Both the position numbers and the translations under genes were made by a program. Positions 50,843-59,726 of a stretch of DNA of 64,000 nucleotides are shown in pieces (position 1 is the stretch's first letter; each line of letters starts with the position of its first letter). The notes under the pieces are model-generated. The model saw only the letters and a list, made by a program, of their open reading frames with translations, searched no databases and was not told where the DNA came from. Source of the stretch: Kribbella amoyensis (GTDB taxonomy: Bacteria > Actinomycetota > Actinomycetes > Propionibacteriales > Kribbellaceae); the NCBI RefSeq assembly GCF_007828865.1, contig NZ_VIVK01000002.1:434001-498000 (forward strand), written 5' to 3'.

Positions 50843-51639
50843 TGCGCGGCGCGTCGCAGGAGTCACTCGCCCGGGCCGAAGAGGCCCTGGCGGGTGTCAC
50901 CGTCACCGAGGGGCTCGGGACCGAGCTGTTCTCGATCGCGAAGGTGCTGGACGGCAACGGCGCGCTGCGCCGGGCGCTGACCGACCCGTCGCGGTCGGCG
51001 GCGGGCCGGTCCGGGCTGGCCGAGCAGTTGTTCACCGGGAAGGTCTCCGCGCAGGCGCAGCAGATCCTCTCGGCCGCGGTCAACGGCCGTTGGGTCAGCA
51101 GTCGTGACCTCGCCGACGCCCTGGACGACCTGAGCGTGCAGGCCGACGTGGCGCACGCCGCGGTACTGGGCAAGCTCGACGAGGTCGAGGACGAGCTGTT
51201 CCGGCTGGACCGGGTCCTCGCCGCCGAGCGGACGCTGGCCGGCAAGCTGGGCGACCGCAGCATCCCGGTAGCGGCTCGGCAGGAGCTGATCACCGATCTG
51301 CTGCAGGGCAAGGCCGACGTCACCACGGTGCGGCTGGCCGGGCGCGCGGTGGACGGCCGGGGCCGGAGCCTCGCGGCGTCGCTGCGGGCGTACCAGGTCG
51401 CCGCGGCGGCCCGGAAGAACGCCAGCATCGCGACCGTGCGGGTGGCCACCGACCTCACCGAGGCGGACCGGACCCGGCTCGCCGAGATCCTCGGCCGGCA
51501 GTACGGCCGGCAGATCCAGCTGAACGTGATCGTCGACCCGAACGTCGTCGGCGGCGTCCGGGTGGACATCGGTGACGAAGTGATCGACGGAACGATCGCG
51601 GCCAGACTCGACGAGGCGCAGCGGCGCATCGCGGGCTGA
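50842..51639 (+). CDS. atpH: F1Fo ATP synthase subunit delta
   Basis: 265 aa, the longer actinobacterial form (E. coli delta is about 177). The first half is a degenerate duplicated helical part, and the C-terminal half holds the OSCP signature (VRVATDLTEADRTRLAEILGRQYGRQIQLNVIVDPNVVGGVRVDIGDEVIDGT). It links the b stalk to the alpha3beta3 head. Coupled to atpF by TGATG. Confidence 0.94.
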   Translation: MRGASQESLARAEEALAGVTVTEGLGTELFSIAKVLDGNGALRRALTDPSRSAAGRSGLAEQLFTGKVSAQAQQILSAAVNGRWVSSRDLADALDDLSVQADVAHAAVLGKLDEVEDELFRLDRVLAAERTLAGKLGDRSIPVAARQELITDLLQGKADVTTVRLAGRAVDGRGRSLAASLRAYQVAAAARKNASIATVRVATDLTEADRTRLAEILGRQYGRQIQLNVIVDPNVVGGVRVDIGDEVIDGTIAARLDEAQRRIAG

Positions 51640-51728
51640 CCCCCAACGACATCTCCGGCTTCCAGGCCCGGCAACGCCTCGGGAGCCACACGACAGGCCA
51701 GCTAGGTCAAGGAAGCAGGGAAGAGCAA

Positions 51729-53366
51729 ATGGCGGAGCTCACGATCAGGCCGGAGGAGATCCGGGACGCCCTGGATCGCTTCGTCTCCAGCTACGAGCCG
51801 GAGACGGCGACCCGGGAAGAGGTCGGCACGGTCGTCGACGCAGGTGACGGCATCGCGCACGTCGAGGGTCTGCCCTCGGCGATGACCAACGAACTGCTCG
51901 AGTTCGAGGACGGCACCCAGGGCATCGCCCTGAACCTGGACGTCCGTGACATCGGTGTCGTCGTGCTCGGTGAGTTCGACGGCGTCGAGGAGGGCCAGCA
52001 GGTCCGCCGGACCGGTCAGGTGCTGTCGGTCGCGGTCGGCGAGGGCTACCTCGGCCGCGTCGTCGACCCGATGGGCCGGCCGATCGACGGCCTCGGCGAG
52101 ATCAAGGACCTCGAGGGCACCCGCCCGCTCGAGCTCCAGGCGGCCGGCGTGATGGACCGCCAGGAGGTCCGCGAGCCGCTGCAGACCGGCATCAAGGCGA
52201 TCGACGGCATGATCCCGATCGGCCGCGGCCAGCGTCAGCTGATCATCGGCGACCGCAAGACCGGCAAGACCGCGATCGCGATCGACACGATCATCAACCA
52301 GAAGTCGAACTGGGAGTCCGGCGACCCGACGAAGCAGGTGCGCTGCATCTACGTCGCGATCGGCCAGAAGGGCTCGACGATCGCCTCCGTGCGCGGTGCG
52401 CTCGAAGAGGCCGGCGCGATGGAGTACACCACCATCGTCGCCTCCCCGGCGTCCGACCCGGCCGGCTTCAAGTACGTCGCGCCGTACACCGGCTCGGCGA
52501 TCGGCCAGCACTGGATGTACCAGGGCAAGCACGTCCTGATCGTGTTCGACGACCTGAGCAAGCAGGCCGAGGCGTACCGCTCGATGTCGCTGCTGCTGCG
52601 TCGCCCGCCGGGCCGTGAGGCGTACCCGGGTGACGTCTTCTACCTGCACAGCCGGCTGCTCGAGCGTTGCGCGAAGCTGTCGAACGAGCTCGGTGGCGGC
52701 TCGATGACCGGTCTGCCGGTGATCGAGACCAAGGCGAACGACGTCTCGGCCTTCATCCCGACCAACGTCATCTCCATCACCGACGGCCAGATCTTCCTCC
52801 AGTCGGACCTGTTCAACGCCAACATCCGCCCCGCCATCGACGTCGGTATCTCGGTGTCCCGGGTCGGCGGCGCCGCGCAGGTCAAGGGCATGAAGAAGGT
52901 TTCCGGCTCGCTGAAGCTGGACCTGGCCCAGTTCCGCGCGATGGAGGCGTTCGCGATGTTCGCCTCCGACCTCGACGCCACCTCGCGCCGTCAGCTGGAC
53001 CGTGGCCGGCGGCTGGTCGAGCTGCTCCGTCAGCCGCAGTACTCGCCGTACCCGGTCGAGGAGCAGACGGTCTCCATCTGGTCCGGTACGACGGGCAAGT
53101 TCGACGACGTCCCGACCAACGACGTGCTCCGGTTCGAGCGTGAGTTCCTGGACTACCTGCGGCGGGAGAGCAAGGTGCTCGACAGCATCCGCGAGTCGGG
53201 CCAGTTCGACGATGACGCGGCCCAGGCCGTGACGTCCGCGCTGGACGCCTTCAAGCCCACCTTCCAGACCTCCGAAGGCCAGCTGCTGGTCGGCAAGGAG
53301 GAGACTGAGGCGATGGACGAAGAGGACGTCGAGCAGGAGCAGATCGTCCGGCAGAAGCGGGGCTGA
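51729..53366 (+). CDS. atpA: F1Fo ATP synthase subunit alpha
   Basis: 545 aa. Non-catalytic nucleotide site with Walker A GDRKTGKTA, then the alpha signature PAIDVGISVSRVGGAAQ. The arginine-finger region is in PAIDVGISVSR. A C-terminal acidic extension (EETEAMDEEDVEQEQIV) goes beyond E. coli alpha, as in other actinobacteria. The ATG follows GGGAAGAGCAA. Confidence 0.97.
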   Translation: MAELTIRPEEIRDALDRFVSSYEPETATREEVGTVVDAGDGIAHVEGLPSAMTNELLEFEDGTQGIALNLDVRDIGVVVLGEFDGVEEGQQVRRTGQVLSVAVGEGYLGRVVDPMGRPIDGLGEIKDLEGTRPLELQAAGVMDRQEVREPLQTGIKAIDGMIPIGRGQRQLIIGDRKTGKTAIAIDTIINQKSNWESGDPTKQVRCIYVAIGQKGSTIASVRGALEEAGAMEYTTIVASPASDPAGFKYVAPYTGSAIGQHWMYQGKHVLIVFDDLSKQAEAYRSMSLLLRRPPGREAYPGDVFYLHSRLLERCAKLSNELGGGSMTGLPVIETKANDVSAFIPTNVISITDGQIFLQSDLFNANIRPAIDVGISVSRVGGAAQVKGMKKVSGSLKLDLAQFRAMEAFAMFASDLDATSRRQLDRGRRLVELLRQPQYSPYPVEEQTVSIWSGTTGKFDDVPTNDVLRFEREFLDYLRRESKVLDSIRESGQFDDDAAQAVTSALDAFKPTFQTSEGQLLVGKEETEAMDEEDVEQEQIVRQKRG

Positions 53367-53372
53367 TCGACC

Positions 53373-54284
53373 GTGCCAGCCAGTCTGCGGGAGCTTCGTG
53401 AGCGTCGGGCCTCGGTCTCGACGATCAAGAAGCTCACCCGCGCGATGGAGCTCATCGCGGCGTCCCGGATCGTCAAGGCGCAGCAACGCGCCCAGGCGGC
53501 CGGCCCGTACGCGCGTGAGCTCACCCGTGCCGTGTCGGCGGTGGCGACGTTCTCGAACGTCGACCACCCGCTGACCACCGAGAAGCCGAACCCCCGACGG
53601 GCCGCGGTGCTGCTGATCACCTCGGACCGCGGCCAGGCCGGCGCGTACTCCTCGAACGTCATTCGCGAGGGTGAGCGGCTGACCCAGCTGCTCCGCGAGG
53701 ACGGGAAGGAGATCGTGCCGTACCTGACCGGCCGCAAGGCGATCGCCTACTACACCTTCCGCGAGCGCGAGGTCGCGCAGTCGTGGAGTGGTGAGTCCGA
53801 CGCCCCGAGCTTCGCCTGGGCCCGGGAGGTCGCCGATTCGCTGATCGAGGCCTTCCTGACCCCGACCGAGGAGGGCGGCGTGGACGAGATCCACATCGTC
53901 TTCACCCGGTTCGTGTCGATGCTGACGCAGCGCCCGGAGGTGATCCGGCTGCTGCCGCTGGAGGTCGTCGAGGGCGAGGAGCCACCGGAAGCCGACGAGG
54001 TCCTGCCGCTGTACGAGTTCGAGCCGTCCGCCGAGGACGTGCTGGACGCGCTGCTGCCGAAGTACGTCGCGAGCCGGATCCACTTCTGCATGCTGCAGGC
54101 GGCGGCCTCCGAGCTGGCCAGCCGGCAGCGGGCGATGAAGTCCGCGACCGACAACGCGCAGGACCTGATCGAGTCCCTGACGCGGGAGTTCAACCAGGCG
54201 CGTCAGGCGCAAATTACCCAGGAAATCAGCGAGATCGTCGGTGGCGCGAGTGCGCTCGCCGACGCGAACGCCGGGAGCGAGTGA
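53373..54284 (+). CDS. atpG: F1Fo ATP synthase subunit gamma
   Basis: 303 aa central rotor shaft. It starts with GTG (MPASLRELRERRASVSTIKKLTRAMELIAASRI), the conserved N-terminal helix, and ends with the coiled-coil helix AMKSATDNAQDLIESLTREFNQARQAQITQEISEIVGGASAL. The gap to atpA is 6 bp. Confidence 0.96.
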   Translation: MPASLRELRERRASVSTIKKLTRAMELIAASRIVKAQQRAQAAGPYARELTRAVSAVATFSNVDHPLTTEKPNPRRAAVLLITSDRGQAGAYSSNVIREGERLTQLLREDGKEIVPYLTGRKAIAYYTFREREVAQSWSGESDAPSFAWAREVADSLIEAFLTPTEEGGVDEIHIVFTRFVSMLTQRPEVIRLLPLEVVEGEEPPEADEVLPLYEFEPSAEDVLDALLPKYVASRIHFCMLQAAASELASRQRAMKSATDNAQDLIESLTREFNQARQAQITQEISEIVGGASALADANAGSE

Positions 54285-54289
54285 GAGAG

Positions 54290-55744
54290 ATGACTGCCAC
54301 GGTTACCGAGAAGAACAACGAGGCGGGCGCCCCGGGCGTCGGTCGCGTCGCCCGGGTGATCGGCCCGGTCGTCGACGTCGAGTTCGCTGCTGACGCGATG
54401 CCCGACATCTACAACGCGCTCGAGGTGGACATCACCCTGGGCGACACCACCCAGACGATCACCCTCGAGGTCGCGCTGCACGTCGGCGACAACATCGTCC
54501 GGGCGATCTCGATGAAGCCCACCGACGGCCTGGTCCGCGGTGCCGAGGTGCGCGACACCGGTGCGGCCATCTCCGTCCCGGTCGGCGACGTCACCAAGGG
54601 CCGGGTCTGGTCCGTCACCGGCAAGTGCCTGAACCAGGACGAGTCCGAGTTCGAGATCGCCGAGCGCTGGCCGATCCACCGCAAGGCGCCGACCTTCGAC
54701 CAGCTCGAGTCCAAGACCGAGATGCTGGAGACCGGCATCAAGGTGCTGGACCTGCTCACCCCGTACGTCCAGGGCGGCAAGATCGGCCTGTTCGGCGGTG
54801 CGGGCGTCGGCAAGACGGTCATGATCCAGGAGATGATCTACCGGATCGCCCACAACTTCGGTGGTACGTCGGTGTTCGCCGGCGTGGGCGAGCGGACCCG
54901 TGAGGGCAACGACCTCATCAACGAGATGGAAGAGGCCGGCGTCTTCAAGGACACCGCGCTGGTCTTCGGTCAGATGGACGAGCCGCCGGGCACCCGGCTG
55001 CGCGTCGCCCTGTCGGCCCTCACGATGGCGGAGTACTTCCGCGACGTGAAGGAGCAGGACGTGCTGCTCTTCATCGACAACATCTTCCGGTTCACCCAGG
55101 CCGGTTCCGAGGTCTCCACGCTGCTCGGCCGGATGCCCAGCGCCGTGGGGTACCAGCCGAACCTGGCCGACGAGATGGGTGTGCTGCAGGAGCGGATCAC
55201 CTCGACCCGGGGTCACTCGATCACCTCGATGCAGGCGATCTACGTGCCCGCGGACGACTACACCGACCCGGCGCCGGCGACCACCTTCGCCCACCTCGAC
55301 GCGACCACCGAGCTCTCCCGCGACATCGCGTCGCGTGGTCTGTACCCGGCCGTCGACCCGCTGACCTCCACGTCGCGGATCCTCGACCCGCAGTACATCG
55401 GCCAGGAGCACTACGACGTGGCCGTCCGGGTGAAGCAGATCCTGCAGAAGAACAAGGAACTGCAGGACATCATCGCCATCCTGGGTGTCGACGAGCTCTC
55501 CGAAGAGGACAAGATCACCGTCGCCCGGGCGCGCCGGATCGAGCAGTTCCTCTCGCAGAACACGTACATGGCGGAGAAGTTCACCAACATCGCGGGTTCC
55601 ACCGTGCCGCTGAAGGACACCATCGAGTCCTTCAAGAAGATCACCGAGGGCGAGTGCGACCACATCGCCGAGCAGGCGTTCTTCAACGTCGGCAGCCTCG
55701 ACGACGTCGAGCGCAAGTGGGCTGAGCTGCAGAAGGAAAGCTGA
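54290..55744 (+). CDS. atpD: F1Fo ATP synthase subunit beta
   Basis: 484 aa from the ATG at 54290; a GTG at 54281 overlapping the atpG stop would add three residues. Catalytic site: Walker A GGAGVGKTV, GERTREGNDL with the catalytic Glu, Walker B LLFIDNIFRFTQAG and the C-terminal DELSEED region (as ILGVDELSEEDKITV). It synthesises ATP at three sites in F1. Confidence 0.97.
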   Translation: MTATVTEKNNEAGAPGVGRVARVIGPVVDVEFAADAMPDIYNALEVDITLGDTTQTITLEVALHVGDNIVRAISMKPTDGLVRGAEVRDTGAAISVPVGDVTKGRVWSVTGKCLNQDESEFEIAERWPIHRKAPTFDQLESKTEMLETGIKVLDLLTPYVQGGKIGLFGGAGVGKTVMIQEMIYRIAHNFGGTSVFAGVGERTREGNDLINEMEEAGVFKDTALVFGQMDEPPGTRLRVALSALTMAEYFRDVKEQDVLLFIDNIFRFTQAGSEVSTLLGRMPSAVGYQPNLADEMGVLQERITSTRGHSITSMQAIYVPADDYTDPAPATTFAHLDATTELSRDIASRGLYPAVDPLTSTSRILDPQYIGQEHYDVAVRVKQILQKNKELQDIIAILGVDELSEEDKITVARARRIEQFLSQNTYMAEKFTNIAGSTVPLKDTIESFKKITEGECDHIAEQAFFNVGSLDDVERKWAELQKES

Positions 55745-55745
55745 T

Positions 55746-56150
55746 ATGGCGGACGAATCCGGCAAGCACCTCGAGGTCGCCCTGGTCGCGGCCGAGCGGA
55801 CGGTGTGGGAGGGCCAGGCGAAGATCGTCATCGCCCGGACCACCGACGGTGACGTGGGTATCCTGCCCGGTCACGCGCCGTTGCTGGGTCTGCTGCAGGG
55901 TGGCACCGTCCAGGTGCGGACCGTCGACGACGAGTACTTCGTCGCGGCCGCACCCGACGGCTTCGTCTCGGTGGCCAACGACCGGGTCTCGATCCTGGCC
56001 GAGAACGCCGAGATGGGTCACGACATCGACCTCGAAGAGGCGCGGCGGGACCTCGAGCGGGCCCAGGCGGCCGGCATCGACACCGACGTGGACGCCGAAG
56101 AGGTCCGGCTCGCCGAGGCGAGGGTGAGGGCCGCCGAGAAGGCGGTCTGA
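55746..56150 (+). CDS. atpC: F1Fo ATP synthase subunit epsilon
   Basis: 134 aa. An N-terminal beta sandwich (HLEVALVAAERTVWEGQAKIVIARTTDGDVGILPGHAPLLGLL) and two C-terminal helices (DLEEARRDLERAQAAG...EVRLAEARVRAAEKAV). It couples rotor and c-ring and inhibits hydrolysis. It starts 1 bp after atpD. Confidence 0.95.
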   Translation: MADESGKHLEVALVAAERTVWEGQAKIVIARTTDGDVGILPGHAPLLGLLQGGTVQVRTVDDEYFVAAAPDGFVSVANDRVSILAENAEMGHDIDLEEARRDLERAQAAGIDTDVDAEEVRLAEARVRAAEKAV

Positions 56151-56248
56151 CCCCTCCTGTCATAATTGAACAGCGTCACCAGTCAGTACGGTTCGGGTCG
56201 GGCACTGTCGCGGTACGCCGCTCGAGGCACCAGGAATGAGGTCGGCAT

Positions 56249-56680
56249 ATGAGGACAGTCCTCGATGTGGTCGGGGTCTGTTTTCTTGCTGCCGTACTAC
56301 TGATCGTTCTTTTCGCGTTCCGCCGTCGCTGGTTGTCCAGGGACGGCGGAACGTTCGATTGCAGCCTGCAACTCGCCGAGAAGGATCACGGCCGCGGCTG
56401 GGCGCTCGGCCTGGCCCGCTACGTCGGCGACGACCTGCAGTGGTTCCGGGTCTTCAGCCTGGCCTGGTGGCCGAAGCTGGTGGTCAACCGCCGGCAGCTG
56501 GAGAGCGTCACCACCCGTCGCCCGATGGGCAACGAGCCCCTGGTCACGTACGCGGGCCACGTCATCGTCGACGCCGAGCTGCGGGACCGGACGGTGCACT
56601 TCGCGATGACTGAGGAGGCCCTCACCGGCGTCCTCGCCTGGATGGAATCGGCCCCACCCAGCAGCCAGACGTACCACTGA
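56249..56680 (+). CDS. DUF2550 family membrane-anchored protein
   Basis: 143 aa. One N-terminal membrane segment (VVGVCFLAAVLLIVLFAF), then a small cytoplasmic domain with GTFDCSLQL, GWALGLARYVGDDLQWFRVFSLAWWPKLVVNRRQL. This family follows atpC in actinobacteria, for example in mycobacteria. Function unknown. The 98-bp gap to atpC contains CATAAT (56162 region) that might be a -10. Confidence 0.85.
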   Translation: MRTVLDVVGVCFLAAVLLIVLFAFRRRWLSRDGGTFDCSLQLAEKDHGRGWALGLARYVGDDLQWFRVFSLAWWPKLVVNRRQLESVTTRRPMGNEPLVTYAGHVIVDAELRDRTVHFAMTEEALTGVLAWMESAPPSSQTYH

Positions 56681-56774
56681 GTTCTCGCTGAGTACCCGCT
56701 CGGCTCCGCCGCGGTAGTGGCCGTGGCACCTCCCTCCTCATTACGCTCGTGGTGACGTGACCTGAGGGGGGCGC

Positions 56775-57695
56775 GTGATGAAACACGGCAAACGGTTCGC
56801 GGCGGGGGAGCTGACCCCGTTCGCGCTGTGGGGTGGTGGCGGGTACCACCAGGAGGTCGTCGGCGTTCCGGTCGATTGCTTCGAACGGTCGATCGACACG
56901 AGCGCGGTGCTGCTGCCCGATGTGGTCGATCCTGTGGTCGTCGCTGTCCAGGTCCGGGGCATGACAGTCGGTCACCTTCCCGGCGAGGTCGTCGAGCTGT
57001 ACCGCGATTGCTTCGCGGAGCTCGCCGAGCGGGGCCAGGTCGCCCAGGTTCCCTGCCGGATCCGGGTCGAGGACTCACGGGTCCGCGTGCGCATCGCGTT
57101 GGGACCGCCGCACCTGTGTCTCCCGCTCAACCAGCGACCACCTGTTCCGTACCTGCAGCTGCCGGACGGCCCCGCGATCCAGGTGACCGGCGAAGACGAG
57201 TGCATGGCGGCGATCGACCCGTTCCTCGGCGGAGCGGGGGAGGGGCACGTGTACGCCACGCTGCACGAGGCCGCGGTGGACCTGGTCGAGATACGGGTCG
57301 ACGGCCACCGCGTAGGGCAGCTGACCGATCGGGCCAGCGGGGACCTGCTCCCGGCGATCCGGCACCTGGAACCGCACGGCCTGACCGCGGTCGCGACGGC
57401 GAAGATCCGCGGGAACCACCTCCGGGCCGAGATCACCCTGTACTGCGCCACCGCGGACCAGCTTCCCGCGGACTGGATCGCTGCTGCCGACGCCCTGGTA
57501 CCCCTGGCCCCGCTCGCCGGGTTGGGGTTCGCGTCGATCGGGGTGGTCCCGCGGAAGCCCGGGATCACCTTCGTCCCCGCGCCTGGTTGGCCGCCCGCGC
57601 CGATCGGGTGGGAGCCGCCGCCCGGCTGGTTGCCCGATCCCGAGTGGCCGCCCGCGCCGCCGGACTGGAAGTTCTGGGCGCTGGACCAGTCCTGA
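56775..57695 (+). CDS. Uncharacterised protein with HIRAN-like domain and Trp/Pro tail
   Basis: 306 aa. The ATG at 56778 or GTG at 56775 follows GAGGGGGG. An N-terminal part (GGGYHQEVVGVPVDCF ... VVAVQVRGMTVGHLPGEVVELYRDCFAEL) looks like a HIRAN-type domain, and a second similar unit (VDLVEIRVDGHRVGQLTDRASGDLLPAIRHL) follows around 165-210, suggesting an internal duplication. The C-terminus is a Pro/Trp repeat (PGWPPAPIGW, PPPGWLPDPEWPPAPPDW), common in actinobacterial proteins of unknown role. HIRAN domains bind damaged DNA ends in other proteins; that is not shown here. Confidence 0.65.
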   Translation: MMKHGKRFAAGELTPFALWGGGGYHQEVVGVPVDCFERSIDTSAVLLPDVVDPVVVAVQVRGMTVGHLPGEVVELYRDCFAELAERGQVAQVPCRIRVEDSRVRVRIALGPPHLCLPLNQRPPVPYLQLPDGPAIQVTGEDECMAAIDPFLGGAGEGHVYATLHEAAVDLVEIRVDGHRVGQLTDRASGDLLPAIRHLEPHGLTAVATAKIRGNHLRAEITLYCATADQLPADWIAAADALVPLAPLAGLGFASIGVVPRKPGITFVPAPGWPPAPIGWEPPPGWLPDPEWPPAPPDWKFWALDQS

Positions 57696-57718
57696 CCGCG
57701 TCGCTTGACCGGGGCGTC

Positions 57719-57724
57719 TAGGGT
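57719..57724 (+). promoter_or_regulatory. -10 element of a leaderless sppA transcript
   Basis: TAGGGT ends 6 bp before the ATG at 57731, the same hexamer and spacing as in front of the TetR gene. Confidence 0.5.
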
Positions 57725-57730
57725 CGGGTC

Positions 57731-59392
57731 ATGGGGACACTGCTCGAACTGGATCTCACCCGGGGTGTGCTCGAGACGCCGCCCGGGTCACCGTTGGCCG
57801 CGTTCCGGGCGCGGCATCTGCCGACACTGCGTGAGCTGGTGCATGCGCTGCGCAAGGGTGCGGAGGACGAGTCCGTCGTCGGGCTGGTCGCGCATCTCGG
57901 CGGTCCCGCGCTGTCGCTGGCGCAGACTCAGGAACTGCGGGCGGCCGTCGTCGCGTTCCGCGCCGCCTCGGGCAAACCGACCGTGGCGTGGACCGAGTCG
58001 TTCGGCGAGGTCGGCGGCGGCACCGTGCCGTACTACCTGGCCACCGCGTTCGAGGAGATCTGGGTCCAGCCCTCGGGCGAGCTCGGGGTCACCGGGGTGT
58101 CGGTCCAGGCCACGTTCCTCCGTGGGGCGCTGGACAAGGCCGGCGTGATCCCGCAGTTCGGCAAGCGCCGGGAGTACAAGACGGCCGCGGACACCTTCAC
58201 CGAGAAGGAGATGACCGGCCCCGGTCGCGAGATGGCGGCGCGGCTGGCCGAATCGGCGTACGAGCAGATCGTCGAGGGCATCGCCGAAGGCCGCCGGCTC
58301 GAGCAGCCGCGGGTCCGCGAGCTCGTCGACAGCGCGCCGTTGTCGGTCGAGGCGAGCCAGGAGGCCGGGCTGATCGACCGGATCGGCTACCGCTCCGACG
58401 TGTACGACGAGCTGCACAAACGCTTCGGCGAGGACATGCGGCCGTTGCTCGCCGAGCGGTATCACCGGCGCGGACCACGGTCCGTCCACGAGGCACTCGA
58501 CAGCCTGCCCTGGCCGCAGAAGCCGGTGGTCGCGGTGGTCCGCGTGTCCGGCGGGATCGTGGTCGGCCGCAATTCCGGCGGCGGGCCGGTCGGTGGTCCG
58601 CGGGCCGGCTCCGACACGATCACGGCCGCCCTGCGCACCGTGGCCGAGGACGACAAGGTGAAAGCCGTCGTACTCCGCGTCGACAGCCCAGGTGGTTCGT
58701 ACGCGGCCTCCGACGCGATCCGCCACGAGGTACTCCGGCTCCGTGCGACGGGGAAGCCCGTGATCGCGTCGATGGGCAGCGTCGCGGCGTCGGGTGGGTA
58801 CTTCGTCGCCATGCCCGCGGACGTCGTGGTCGCGCAACCGGGGACGATCACCGGCTCGATCGGCGTACTGTCCGGCAAGGGCGTGGTCCGCGATGCGCTC
58901 GGCCGGATCGGTATCACCTCCGAGGCCGTGTCGGAAGGTGAGAACGCCAGGATGTACTCGGCCCAGGAGGAGTTCTCCACCGAGCAGTGGGAACGCCTCG
59001 AACAGACCCTTGACCGGATCTACGCGGACTTCGTCGCCAAGGCGGCCCAGGACCGCGGCCTCCCCGAAGACCGGCTCGAATCCCTGGCAAGAGGCCGCGT
59101 CTGGACCGGCGCCGACGCCCATAAACACCACCTGGTCGACGAACTCGGCGGCTTCGAACAAGCCCTGCAAAGAGCCTGCGTCCGAGCCGGCCTCGACCGC
59201 GAGAACATCGCCGTCACCATCGCCCCCCACCGCACCCTTGTCGACCGCCTCCGCCCACCCACCACCACCGACGACCTGGCCGTCACCACCCAACCCCTGA
59301 CCATCGACGGCCTCAAACACTCCCTCTACACAGCCCTCGGCCTCCCACCCACCGGAGCCCTCACCATGCCCCTCACCTGGCACCTCAGCTGA
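57731..59392 (+). CDS. sppA: Signal peptide peptidase SppA (S49 family), long form
   Basis: 553 aa tandem-domain S49 protease of the 67K type. The catalytic Lys150 is in the N-terminal half (KRREYKTAADTFTEKEMT) and Ser350 in the C-terminal half (ASMGSVAASGGYF); the 200-residue separation matches E. coli SppA. No obvious membrane anchor is visible at the N-terminus (MGTLLELDLTRGVLETPPGSP), unlike E. coli, so it may be cytoplasmic or peripheral. It degrades leftover signal peptides. The last 60 codons switch toward C-ending, Pro/Thr-rich usage. Confidence 0.9.
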   Translation: MGTLLELDLTRGVLETPPGSPLAAFRARHLPTLRELVHALRKGAEDESVVGLVAHLGGPALSLAQTQELRAAVVAFRAASGKPTVAWTESFGEVGGGTVPYYLATAFEEIWVQPSGELGVTGVSVQATFLRGALDKAGVIPQFGKRREYKTAADTFTEKEMTGPGREMAARLAESAYEQIVEGIAEGRRLEQPRVRELVDSAPLSVEASQEAGLIDRIGYRSDVYDELHKRFGEDMRPLLAERYHRRGPRSVHEALDSLPWPQKPVVAVVRVSGGIVVGRNSGGGPVGGPRAGSDTITAALRTVAEDDKVKAVVLRVDSPGGSYAASDAIRHEVLRLRATGKPVIASMGSVAASGGYFVAMPADVVVAQPGTITGSIGVLSGKGVVRDALGRIGITSEAVSEGENARMYSAQEEFSTEQWERLEQTLDRIYADFVAKAAQDRGLPEDRLESLARGRVWTGADAHKHHLVDELGGFEQALQRACVRAGLDRENIAVTIAPHRTLVDRLRPPTTTDDLAVTTQPLTIDGLKHSLYTALGLPPTGALTMPLTWHLS

Positions 59393-59432
59393 GGAGCCCG
59401 GCTGTAGATATCGTCTTCACCGTGATCACACG

Positions 59433-59708
59433 ATGAAGCTCTCCGCGTACAACTCCTCGATCGTGGAGCGCCTCACACTCGCAATTGAGAGCTTTGACGT
59501 CGGGCGCGTGAACCTCGGCGAGGTCCAAGCGTCGCTACAGGCCGCGATTCCGTTGTTCAAGAACGACGGTTCTGGAGTGGCTGATGTGGTGCGACTCGCC
59601 GAAGCTGACCTTGAGAAGATTCAGTTTGCGGTCCTCGCGGGGGAGCAGCATTCAGCCGCCGTCCTCAGACTCGATCAGCTTCGATCTCTGATCGAATCCA
59701 TGACCTGA
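59433..59708 (+). CDS. Small helical orphan protein
   Basis: 91 aa, predicted nearly all helical (MKLSAYNSSIVERLTLAIESFDVGRVNLGEVQASLQAA, EADLEKIQFAVLAGEQ, VLRLDQLRSLIES). I recognise no family. Its base composition is visibly lower in G+C than the flanks, with third-position A/T, suggesting recent arrival. No good ribosome binding site. It lies 18 bp before the next small gene and was probably transferred with it. Confidence 0.6.
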   Translation: MKLSAYNSSIVERLTLAIESFDVGRVNLGEVQASLQAAIPLFKNDGSGVADVVRLAEADLEKIQFAVLAGEQHSAAVLRLDQLRSLIESMT

Positions 59709-59726
59709 ATCTCCGGGAGGACCACC

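Noticed and set aside
51702..54212. An 836-residue frame antisense to atpA and atpG
   Set aside because: It has the repetitive Arg/Leu/Val-rich composition of high-GC antisense frames, and the sense genes are certain.
57705..57710. TTGACC upstream of sppA as a -35
   Set aside because: Only 8 bp separate it from the TAGGGT -10; normal spacing is 16-19.
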